This document shows, in pieces, positions 12,201-22,848 of a stretch of 64,000 nucleotides of DNA. A model generated the notes under the pieces. That model searched no databases. It saw nothing but the letters and a program-made list of their open reading frames with translations, and was not told the DNA's origin. Source of the stretch: Acanthaster planci. Lineage: Eukaryota > Echinodermata > Asteroidea > Valvatida > Acanthasteridae. Positions within the stretch are counted from its first letter, which is position 1. Each line of letters opens with the position of its first letter. Both the position numbers and the translations under genes were made by a program. The DNA is taken from assembly GCF_001949145.1 (NCBI RefSeq), contig NW_019091483.1, forward strand, positions 637,699 through 701,698, in the 5' to 3' direction.

Positions 12201-15200
12201 CTGTATCACTTACAAAGCTAGCCCAAACATGTCAGTAACCCAATCTCAGGACGTCTCGATGGCAATGTGTGAGTTCATGCATGATGTGTTCAAGATGTGT
12301 GAACTTAGACCAAATAAATAACATGTAGTTCAGAGGTGTAACAGCATGCAAAAACAAACACAGCAAGTGAAAAGATCCTGGACCGAGCCTCTATTGAATA
12401 TGAAATAAATCTGTCTGCATTAGATCTTCTAAACACCTTACTGGAAAATTCTTTCAGTATCTTTCATTTAAACACCTTCTCCACATTAACACAACAAATT
12501 TGAAAACGAACAGCAAGATTAAGATAATTCTTTCTTTGAGTTGATATTAATTGTATAACCATGTGCACATAAATTTGCAAAGGTGCAAGTACATGTACGT
12601 GTGCATGGTTTGTGATCTGAGTTGTTTGAACATTTTTGGTGTTATGTACATGTATATGTACTTGGCCTAATTCCAGGACATTTCCTACAGTAGCTTCAGA
12701 AAATGCGCTCACCAGTATCCAAATGAACAGCAGTAGTGAAACGTTTGGATTCCACTTCTCCAGACAGACAATTGCCTTATGCTAGCCTCGAAATATTTCT
12801 CCTGTTTGGTCTACTAACAAGTGTGGGTCTGTCCCTTACAATTCAATACAATCAACAACTCCTTCGGTGGGAGCAAAAACTGAATGAATTGGCCAAGAAG
12901 TATGCCAACTCAACCAGGGAGAGGATGGAATTAAAGGATTCCATTACATCCATTATTGGTAAGAGGGATCATTGTAAAGAGTGTTTGCACTGTCTGGGAC
13001 CATGCAATTGTTAACAGTTTCCCCACTGTTAACTTGATACTAGAACAAGTGAGACCTAACTGTTTGTCTTGAAGACTTAAATTACAAGCTGATCCAATTA
13101 TCCATGCAGACCTGTTGGTAACTACTGCACACTGTAAAGTGCCGTGGTTACATTTTTCTCATGTTAAAACTTAGGGGGAAGAGTCCATGCTGACTGAGCT
13201 TACAAAAGATGCTACACTGAATATTCATTAACAACTGAAATTTGTACTTCTCCAACAAAAAGGTACCACAAAAAATAATTTCAGCTACCTTGGGGTTGTA
13301 GTATAGACTGTGTGGCAATGTTACATCTTGGATGTTGCCTGGAAGTTTGTGGAATCATTCACAATTCAATTCAATTTTTGCACTTACTTGTGCGTAAAGA
13401 AGGAATTGTAGTTGTAAGACGTGGCACTAGGTGTACCTCTGGACTGCCCTCTTGACGGTGACCTTGGCACAGGTGAGGTAAAAGCCGACTGGGGAGGGGA
13501 GCGAGTCTTGCGCCCTGTCCCATTTAGGAGGGGGTCTGGACGTTTCTTGCCTGCAGTTGTTGGCTTGCGAGGGGAATCGGATGGCAGCCTGGATTTTGAA
13601 TGTGGTTTGCCCTCTGCAAAATGAAAAGGGGGTTACATGTAACTTGCAGTCAATATGAATGGAAGGCTACAATTGAAAAAGTATGATGTGGAAGTTTATA
13701 AATAGATGATGGATGCTGAGATGCAGCTGAACATACACACAGGCACACATCCATGGACTACATGTATGTCAGACCATTTTTTGAAAAAGCGGAAAGTGGG
13801 GTTTATTTACAGCTATGAGTTTGCTTAACTTAGATGAAAAATTTATGAATATTACTATTGTATTAGTTGGTCCCTATTTAGTGAAAACCAGTGGCAGCAT
13901 GTCTGAATAAATTTTAATGAGATTATTCTTGTTGTGACTTATCGTACCGGTATGTACCGGTATGTATGTGCATGAAAGCCAGTGCCTGTAGAGAAAGGAG
14001 TTGACAAAGGAATCCTAACTAGATATGTACACAAACTCTGTTTTTCAAGCATGTCACGCTGAAACTTCCTCCCATTCTGTTAGAATGGCTCAATTCAATT
14101 ATAGGGCTATACATGTATGTACAGGTGTATTAGTACAGCTTATTAGTATTACATGTACCTGTATGTACATGTACATTCCAACCAAAGTGTGAACAATCAA
14201 TTCACTGGTTTCACATTATAATTGGGTCATCAGCTTGCGTAATAGCACTTGTAAGTTGTATACTGTCTGCTTTGCACCGAGCATAAATTTCCCCCATGGT
14301 GTACAAAACGCAGTGAATCATGGCCCAGCCCCACACCCCACCCAGGCACAACCTCCCCTCACAATTATAACGACCCAATGATCACAGATCTGTTTCCTCA
14401 ATAAAAACTGAGGCATGACAAATTTTACAGTTTTATTTTTACAATTTTTACATTTAACTGTTTCACCACACACAAATTTGACATGGATTCTCAGTGATAA
14501 AGAAGGCAATTACTATATAGGGGTTTCAGGGCAAACAAATCTAAAGACTTTTATTACTGATGATCGTGCACAAATTCAAACACAGTACATGTACATGTAT
14601 TTATTCCATTTGGACCCTTATGTACATAAATTAGAGTTTCAGAATATCTTTTCTGACACAAACATCTATTAAAATTGCACTTTACCACCAAACCCTTCCA
14701 GTTATTATCACCAAATAAATTTCTGTCAATCACTTTTATGCTGGGCGTAATGGCCAATTTTCACTGGAGATCTGGAAGGAGTGGCAGGTGTGAATGGAAT
14801 CCGGTTAATGATCAAACCATCCAGGCAATTGCTATTACTATGAATATGCATGAATACTAGGTTTCTATGAATTTCATATGATTCAAGGATTCTAAAATCT
14901 GTGCAGAATCACTGCCCAAAATGTTCTCCACTCAAATGAAGGCCTCCTCGTTACACAAACATAATTAACTGGCTGGGGGAAATTATGGAACCCAGGGTCG
15001 AGAAATTACTTCCAAACTGCTATTTAGCTCTAATTGTGATGCAAAGTTCACATGAATCTCTGGCGCAATGCAGGTAATAACCTTCTCCAAACAATGCTGA
15101 ACCACATTTTCAGGTTGATAACCACACATAAATGCCAAAACACCCTTGTGCCAACATGGAGGGTAAATGATGCAGCTCCAGTTGGATTGCTGGGCAAACA

Positions 15201-18200
15201 CTGGTGTGGGCAGAGTCAACACTAGATGGGACACAGACAATGGCAGAGGAGGATGTCAGAAAATATTGGTTCTCATACTGGTTTTTATGCCCACAATTCT
15301 TCTGAAACCAAGGACATGGTATCTCTGCTTCTTCCACAAACAGTTTGCATTCAGAAGCTGCTGCTAGCAAAGCGCCAAACACAATGTTGGGCACATGAGA
15401 TACAGTGTAAATATTTTGTCTCTCCTTTTTTACAACTTATGATTACACTATCTGAGGTTTAAGGAGCTTGAAATGTTTACTGATACATGTACATGTGACA
15501 GGTTACTACTGGGGTAAATAAAGGTAGAATGGTCGTATGTACATGTATTGTTGTTTTCTTTGGTATCAGCAGTCTCCAGACAATTTAAGTTGGCATTCAA
15601 CACTAGCAAAATTGCTGTATTAATAGCTGACTAAACTATTGTACATGTACACGTAGAATCATTCTTCAGTAACCATACAGCAAGCCTGCCAAAAAGAGAA
15701 CGTCAGAAAACAATGCTGTGCAGAGGGTACATATACAAACTTTTGTAAACTGCAACAAAAGCCTCTTAGAATTTGATTTAAACATCTGTACTGTCTCCTT
15801 GCCTCAGTAATTTTCCCTCTTTAGTCTTTAAGGCCTAGGCTACATGCCATGCTACAGCCACATCATATTCAAACAATTTGATATTTTTTAAAGTTTACAA
15901 AGCAATAGCACATTTAGCTCCAGTCCGGCTTGGCAAGTTGCAGTATTCATGGCAAGCTCCTTGGCTTCACAGGGTATGCTGCACTATAGTATAGGTGTTC
16001 TCAACAGCAGTAGCCTGACACTGCTCTATAGACTTATGCTATTCACTTATTCAGCACGGCGTATAGCCCAGGCCTGACAATGTATATTAACCAGATATCT
16101 TGGAGGCAATCCATATACCACCATTATGGTAGTCAACCTTAGATCTGTAAGGCACCGCCATATCCTAAAAATTTGCAACATTTCAGTACAAGGTTTAAGT
16201 GATGCACATGTAACATCCTTTCTTATCGTGTTTTCTTTAACCTCCCGCTTAATTTTTTCCACACATCATTTCTAGTGATGTGCAGCTACACTGTATCTCT
16301 TTTAAATCATCGTCTTTTGATGGATCTTTAAAAATCAGATCTGTGCTGGATCGTGTTCAGTAGAGACATTTTATTGGCAGTAACAAAATACTTTGTGTTC
16401 TGCTTACTATCACCAAAGGCCATAATTCTCAGCCCGCTTCACAACTACATGTTTGATAAGCTGTTGGCTTAAGCAAGGATTCTGGACAAATCAAATCAAA
16501 TGTGCCTCATTATACTGTATTAATTTGCATACAATCACACATTTCCAAGTCACTACAATTATCTCCAAAATGTACTTACCAACAATAACTTTGTCAACTG
16601 GTAAATTGTCTACACTAAGGAATGGAGCAGGCTGAAAGAAAGCACAAAAATATATTTTTTTCAGAATGTACACTGTGTGAACATTTTCATTGGGGCAGAA
16701 TTTGTTAGTCTACAGTTTATATGTGTATGTGACTCAATCCAAAAGACTTAGAAATGATTGCATTTAGCATACATGTACGTACAAGGGTTCCAAGAGCTGG
16801 TGGGGGGAGGGAATGGCAACGGGGCCATGTCCCCCAACACCACTTTTTTTTTACGAGGGAAAGGGAAATTGTTGACCTTATTTACCGACCTACAAACATC
16901 ATGTACCTCCCCTCATAATGTAGCCAAAAGGACAAAACAGGGAGATTAAATGGTTTGCACAAGCAAAACTTTCCTACACCCCAACCAGCAAATAAACTTG
17001 GATCTACATGTACCTCTGTAGCCTCATCCCCAAATAAAGGCCATATAAAAAAATCCTACTTTTTTGGCCCACACCCTGGAAATTTAGTCTGAGATCTGTC
17101 CTTGCAGGGTAACCATTCCAGCAAGTAAATTTCAAAGTGCACATTTTTACAGCCACTTTTCTTATGCCGTGCTAAATGAAACTATTTTGGTCGAGTTTCT
17201 TTGGTTCTAAGAATAACTATATTATAATCAGACTATTCATTCTGCATGGCAGAAGGGATATAAATACTTCAATAAGTTTGAAGCCAAAGGCTTAAACGAG
17301 CTGGGTATGCCACTGTTTCCTCCATCAACATCACAACAATATGCAAAGAAACACTTGTTTGTAAAATTTTACTAAAAATACTTTCTCTATATCTTTTGCC
17401 CTTCAACCTACAGGCAAAAATGGACAAATTATGGAAAAATGTAAAATATCCAATTTGAAAATCAAAGCTTGAGGTACACTCAGTGCCAGTCAAAATGTTG
17501 GAAAATCCTACTCTCTGGCACACTCACATCATCCATTTGGGGAGAGAACTTTCTTTTATTGGCTTAAACATCAAATGGGCCTATGAATTTGAAAATTATA
17601 TTTTTAACACTTCCTCACAGTTAGTCTGCCTCACTTGAAACAATATATTCAAACAGGATAGGACACATCTAAAATGAAAATGTGAAGCCTATCACCTGTA
17701 AAAAGTTTCTCACCTCAAACTTATTTGTCATAAAACTGCATGTTTAAAGAGACATTTAGAATCGGGACTGAAGAAGACTGTAAGGAACACACACTACAAC
17801 CAACAAAATCACACAACCAGAAGACGCTCAGTATTTAACAAGCCACTTTGGAAAGAGTCCCATACACAGACAGCACTTATTTGCTCTTACAGTGCTACAG
17901 CAGCCATCAGACAGTGATAAGATATTCTAATAAGTGAACTTAAGCCCGAAAAATTCCGAAGCATTTCCCTAGAAACCACTTCAAACATGTCGAAGATTCT
18001 TTTCAAGGAAGTGTAAGGTTTGTGCACAGGCATGACAGGGGCATCAAATGTCTGTATATGAAAAGTTCTGTAACGTTCTCCAAGGTAGGCCCTAGCATAA
18101 TTGGTTGAAGCAACAGTTTAAAAGTTGTAATTTTGTTTACCTCATCTGGCCGTCTTGGTCTGGCTCTTGACCGAATAGTTTGCCGGGAAACCTGTGGGCT

Positions 18201-18635
18201 TCCTGGTGAAACTCCATCTGTCACGGACGGCATCATTACCGACTCCGACACACATCCACCACTGAATGGCTTCTCTTGTAACTTAGCCTGTATTCCAATA
18301 ATCTGTGTGGTCTCAGTGAAGGTGTTGGCTTGGTCGTGGTCTCTTAATGTCAAATTTGGACTGGAGCTACTCGACGCGAGCCCACCGTAGCCATGGCCCT
18401 GCGAACTACCAGAGTAAAACCGTGTGCGCGAGGCTAACTTGGCCAAGGCAGGTGTATCTCCGTCGGAGAGGTGCCCACTGTGCGCAGGTGACTCCCTTCC
18501 CCGTGGTGAATCCACGGCAGCCCGGGACGTTCCGGCGTCGACTCCCCGCACCTGGCTTACTTCCACCGGCTCACGCCAGGTGATCGTGGAAGGTATTACG
18601 TTAGTTACCTCCTCAATCGACATAACTGCTTGCAT
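6252..18635 (-). CDS. Large low-complexity protein of unknown function (8 exons, ~1,398 aa)
   Basis: Exons: 18635-18141, 16631-16580, 13613-13388, 11684-11489, 9968-9838, 9679-9612, 9492-9315, 9102-6252; total 4,197 bp in frame. I do not recognise the family. The N-terminal half is Ser/Pro/Arg-rich (RSRARPRRPDE, SRLPSDSPRKP). A conserved-looking basic/hydrophobic segment, RKRELLSMLPADIFQPRPMTG, lies in exon 7. The 950-residue last exon is acidic and Ser/Thr-rich, with a Gly tract (GGQGGGGARSGGGSG) and then a Cys cluster, CGICGLDEDMCLCPC, that could bind metal. No membrane segment or signal peptide is seen. The start at 18,635 is the first in-frame ATG of a CpG-richer exon. The extreme C-terminus (YKCTPDFF onward) may be intronic read-through if the weak donor TCAAG|GTGCTT is used. 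A cytoplasmic or nuclear scaffold is only a guess. Confidence 0.65.
10000..11488. other. Intron 4 of the unidentified gene (9,969-11,488), no gene seen
   Basis: AT-rich intronic sequence with isolated TACATGTA-type palindromes. A plus-strand open frame at 10,591-10,851 has no family resemblance and no splice logic, so it is not called. Confidence 0.5.
11685..13387. other. Intron 3 of the unidentified gene, no gene seen
   Basis: Contains several TACATGTA tracts (near 12,010, 12,590 and 12,645). A 92-codon plus-strand frame at 12,736-13,014 reads like a short type II membrane protein (hydrophobic stretch, then a charged helix and CKECLHCLGPCNC), but no flanking exon or homologue is recognised. 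Confidence 0.45.
12736..13014 (+). other. Open frame, 92 aa, membrane-anchored look, doubtful
   Basis: The frame begins MKRLDSTSPDR, contains a hydrophobic segment at residues ~20-38 (FLLFGLLTSVGLSLTI), then a charged helical stretch with QKLNELAKKYANSTRERMELKDS, and ends in a Cys cluster, CKECLHCLGPCNC. It lies antisense within a long intron. I do not recognise it. A short intronless gene or part of one is possible; a chance frame is about equally likely. Confidence 0.25.
13614..16579. other. Intron 2 of the unidentified gene, no gene seen
   Basis: A 3-kb AT-rich stretch with a short tandem unit ACCGGTATGT near 13,944-13,970 and TACATGTA clusters at about 14,150-14,180, 15,485, 15,538 and 15,641. 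No exon-like frame is supported. Confidence 0.5.
16632..18140. other. Intron 1 of the unidentified gene, no gene seen
   Basis: AT-rich intronic sequence. The open frames are short and lack splice support. Confidence 0.5.
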
Positions 18636-18735
18636 TGCAGTAATGTCATAAACGGAGAAACTTCACGAACGTGAAACATATCCCGCGAAGATCTCGATTT
18701 CGAGTCCGCACGCAAGTGTCACTTGTCAGCCATCT
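18636..18735 (-). promoter_or_regulatory. 5' leader with a 4-codon uORF
   Basis: Upstream of the start at 18,635 the minus strand reads AAAGATGGCTGACAAGTGA, which is ATG-Ala-Asp-Lys-stop (18,733-18,719) in a good start context. The AAGATGGC core also resembles a YY1 site. The surrounding DNA is relatively CpG-rich, consistent with a promoter/5' end. The transcription start itself cannot be placed. Confidence 0.4.
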
Positions 18736-19061
18736 TTGATTAAGGACACTCACTGTAATTGTAATTATTATTATTCCGCTTAATTGATTTAAAAGTTCAG
18801 AAAAGTTGTCGTGGTCGAATTAAAGGCAGTTTTTATAACTGTTTGATGAGCATACACAAACGTGCTTAACTAGTTTCTCAATTTGAATAAATAATCGATA
18901 TTTTTGGTGAAGGTAGGAGATTATAAATATGAATAAAGTGACCTACTTTAACCGCGGACTGGGACAGTCTGGACTTTGTTTGGGTTGTTCGTCACGAAGC
19001 GTCCGTTGCTATATCTACCTGCATGGTACATCGCCTTCAACCGAGTACACGTAGGCCTATT

Positions 19062-19108
19062 CACATGTACATGTACATTTGTACATGTACGTACATGTAC
19101 ACATGCAC
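19062..19108. repeat. TACATGTA palindrome cluster
   Basis: About 47 bp composed almost wholly of overlapping ACATGTAC and ACGTAC units. This is the densest example of a motif found singly or in pairs throughout the window (for example near 1,132, 12,590, 14,160, 15,485, 43,395, 56,430 and 58,290). Confidence 0.8.
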
Positions 19109-21430
19109 AGGTGTTTAGCGCACGTACAGTACGGACACGCGATTACTCGGAGGCCGCGTTATGAGTGCGTGTAGTTCTGTATGGTGCGTACGTACGGGTG
19201 CGGGTATACAGTAAACCCTCTGAACCGTGCTAACGTCTCTGGAGCACAGAAGCCACGTAAATGGGAGTGTGGAAGTTAACCTTGCGGCTCTTACAACGGG
19301 TCTTTAGCGTGTTGTGCCAACACCGATTTTTTTTGTCTACTGAGTCCGGCCTACTTCGTCCCGCTAAGAACAGTTCAATAATAATATAAATCTTAATCAA
19401 GGTACATTGGTACAAATTGGCATTTCTTACAAAAATTTAGGGACAACCACTACAAAACAGACAAAAGAGATCTGATTAATTTAAAAAAGGGCAAGCTGCT
19501 TCGACAGTTATTGATCCGTAAAGTTGTAATTAAATATTCAGTTATATAACAACGTTCTATATAACTGAGCATCAAAGGTATATAGGCCTACTAGAGGTGG
19601 AAAATAAAAAGTGTGTGATGAATGTTCCCCGTCACAATCATACATCGCAATATTATTGGATGACGATTTTCCTTTGCTTAATTAACCGACAGGCATACAC
19701 ATTCATCGATACAGCCGAAGCTACTGACTTCCCCCTGCACGACTTACCGTTGATTATGCCCCCTTTAACTTTAGGTTGTTCTCCTAAACAATATACTCTC
19801 TATATATATATCTACAAACTAACCAATGAAAAAAAGTCTATTGAACGAAACCCAGTCCAACAATATTTATTGTATAAATTCGGCAACTTATGCAGTGGGA
19901 AAACTTATTGCTCGGCGTGGCCTTTAACACGTAAAGCTTACGAAAAAGGGGGGGGGGTACAAAAAGGCCACTAATTGATGCAAAACACACAAGAAACTGA
20001 GAAAAGTTACGGCCCGCGCCCTGTGACTGTCTTCCCATCTGAACGGCCCATCCTACATTTCCTAGGTCTTTCAGAGTTTGAATCGATGGCCTAATTGCTA
20101 AAGTGGCAAAATTCTACCCAAATGCCAATCTTAATTCAGAATAATCTCGCTGACTTAACGGCAAATTAACATTGCTTTATTTGCGTCTGATCAGAGCTCC
20201 CCAGACTGTTTTAGTAGGGACGCCTGATAATGAATACATGTACGTCATCTATAAATAGGTAAGCTATTTATTTGATGATTATAGACTCCACTTTATCAAC
20301 CAAAGCGAATATTCTTTGAAGAATTACCGCAGAATTTATTTTAAAGCAGATTTGTTGACCTTTATTAACCAGATATTTACTCCAGATCTCTGCAAATGGG
20401 ATGCTTGTCAAATAAATACCTCAGAAAACAAGAAAACACTTCAAAGGCAGATTATAGCCTCTCTTGCCAGCAGACCAATCTGAGCATGAGTTGTGCATTA
20501 CTGCTCTGTGACGTCAGTATGGCCCATCCTCCCGAACTACAGGCACGGCAAGTTAATTTTTACCGAGAACTATTAAAGGCTGTTATATTTGCACAATAGC
20601 TTGCAAAATGTGTTACTTTGGGCTTCCTCAATGCAAAGTAATCTCATGTTTGGAATGGCAGCACATGATCGCTATTACTGAGGGACTCCTGAGAGCTCCC
20701 GGTATGATGTTGTGTTTGGAATGCAATGGTTTTTGGAAAACGATTAAAACAAATACACATGTTAAGAACAATGGTTACATCACATGACCAAACTGAGAAC
20801 TGACAAGAAAATGCAGGTGGCCCAAAAGGCCAAAATGAAGAAAATAAAACAAATTATGTGTAAAATAACACCTTGAATGAACATGGGCACAAATCTCCTC
20901 TTCCACCTCTTGAATAATTAACAAAGTGGCCAGTGTTGTAAAAGATAAACTTCTTTCATGCGAACAAGGAATTATAATTAGGGAAAAAATGATGTCTTTT
21001 GGCAAAGAATAATAACTTGGATACAGCACAATATAAGAGGGGCACACTGAAGGTAATGGCACTTGCTTTTAATATAGTGTCTATCATTCCATTTGCTTCT
21101 TTCATACATGTATTCGTTTATTACTGCTGGAGAAAAATTGAGAAAAACAGTGTTTGCTTTTCACTAATTGTATTTGGGACAAGGTGACAAACATTCTCTC
21201 GCACTTCTGCTGACCTGTAAGACATGCAAGACTTAAATTGGTATGTGATACATGCACATATAATTTATATGTAAACTTATAACTTATATAACCTGAATAT
21301 ACGATTAAAAACTCATATGTACTTGAATGAATATGTATGATTTTTAAGGCACAAGTAAAGGTTAAACAACCTAGTATTCTAACTCCTAGATTTGCCTAAG
21401 TTGTATGTACCTGTTCCTAACAGCCTGTCA

Positions 21431-21840
21431 ATAAAGGTTAACAGAAGAGCGAGAGAAAAGCGGTTTACCATATCCCTGATGTAGCTGCACAGTTTTCATC
21501 AAAGCATAACTCGCTTAATTTGTCTTGCAAAAACACATGGACCACAAGGGGCGAGAATGATGCAAGGTACCCATTGACAGAGGCAGTAAATGTGTTTATA
21601 CAAGTTTTTCTTCCAAATACCATTTGTCTAGACGGTTCTTAGAAGAGATAAACATAATCACCGCGGTGGATGACAAATACAGGAAAAAGGTTAACAGAAG
21701 GTTAACAGAAGAGCGAGAAACGCGGAGGACGCAGTCCAGCGGTATATCTCTGCAGCATCCAGACTTCAGTTGCCTGATGAAGGCTAGCAGCACCAGCAGC
21801 CGAAACGTCGCTACCAGCAACACGACACCGTGAGTCATCG
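21431..21840 (+). mobile_element. Retroelement remnant with hammerhead-ribozyme-like core
   Basis: A 26-base phrase containing GGTTAACAGAAGAGCGAGA occurs near 21,436 and again near 21,700. It is followed by CTGATGA (21,774-21,780), a 4-bp stem GGCT/AGCC (782-785/798-801) and GAAAC (802-806), which is the conserved core order of a hammerhead ribozyme. A 5-bp stem I, GCAGC/GTTGC (752-756/769-773), directly precedes it. The cleavage-site position reads CT rather than a clear U-H. Hammerheads of this kind are known in Penelope-like elements. No reverse transcriptase is visible here. Confidence 0.45.
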
Positions 21841-22041
21841 ATTATCTTTTTCCTGTAGACGGTTCTTGGAGAACGATACAAAATGCTTTTTTATCCCCTT
21901 CCCAAAAAAACAGCTTTCCAGGTGAAAGAATTTTACATAATGACACTATTACTTACTATTATAATAAATTAAGCAGTCCAATTTTTTGTATGTTACAAAG
22001 TGTGTACATTAGCTTTGAAGACTGAAAGGCCAGTCAAAATA

Positions 22042-22382
22042 TACAGTGTGTCCCAAAAGAAAAAACACAACCCAAAGTCCACATTCATTTTCTCCCGAAG
22101 TCATTCCCATTGAAAACTCTTGATCACATGAGATAATTGGAGAGGATACTGCACTGAGCAGGGTTTTGTTGTGTCATGTTCAAACCCCTTTAACTTTCCA
22201 TTAACAAACTGGATCCTGAAATGCTTCAATGTGATTAATATTGTCTACTGAGTAAATACGATCAGCACCTTAACAAAGAGACCGACGTAAATTGCACATG
22301 TTCAACTGAAGTTGCTGATTTTTGAAAATCGTTAGAAAATACATTCTACTTTGGGTTGCATTTTCTAGGGGGACTCCCTGTA
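22042..22382. mobile_element. TIR element, ~341 bp (TACAGTGTGTCCC-type ends)
   Basis: The left end TACAGTGTGTCCCAAAAGAA and the right end (reverse complement TACAGGGAGTCCCCCTAGAA) align, and both continue into a shared CAACCCAAAGT about 28 bp in, giving imperfect inverted repeats of roughly 45 bp. TA flanks fit a Tc1/mariner-like target. No transposase is visible, so it is a non-autonomous copy, 0.5 kb beyond the ATP13A1 stop codon. Confidence 0.75.
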
Positions 22383-22652
22383 CAGTGAGAGAAAAATGCC
22401 ATGGACATTTGGGTAAACACAACTTTACAAATCGAACATTTAGCTTGGCATGTACAGAAGTACAATTACTATTAACCTGGCTGATAACAAGGGAACTCCA
22501 CGTGGAACTCTTATATAAAATAGTGGTTAAACCAAATAAGTTTTAATGAATTGAGGAATATATGAACTTTTAAGAAAACATCTGAGTGGATACTCCAGAT
22601 ATTAATTCGTTAGTTCTTTTACTTTTTAACTGCAACAAGTTTACAGGTTTAC

Positions 22653-22658
22653 TTTATT
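22653..22658 (-). terminator. ATP13A1 polyadenylation signal
   Basis: AATAAA on the minus strand, about 190 nt beyond the stop codon at 22,849-22,851. It is the first canonical signal downstream. Confidence 0.5.
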
Positions 22659-22848
22659 CAACTACATATAGGGAGAGAGAATTTAGCCACAATGTCTTCC
22701 ACCGAGATCTAAATACCAATGATTTTGGGTTACCCGTATGACTAACCCCCAGGCTAAACTTGAAGTAATACTAATTCTACAGATTCTATGAGACTAGTTC
22801 CTAGACCTAGCCCCTCTACACATTCTACTTCACACTACAAAAAGTGTT

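Larger units (their letters stand above)
18736..22848. other. Intergenic region between the unidentified gene and ATP13A1
   Basis: No supported gene. The stretch holds a dense TACATGTA tract (19,062-19,108), a Penelope-like/hammerhead-like remnant (about 21,431-21,840), a TA-flanked MITE (22,042-22,382) and the 3' untranslated region of ATP13A1 with a polyadenylation signal at 22,653-22,658. Confidence 0.6.
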
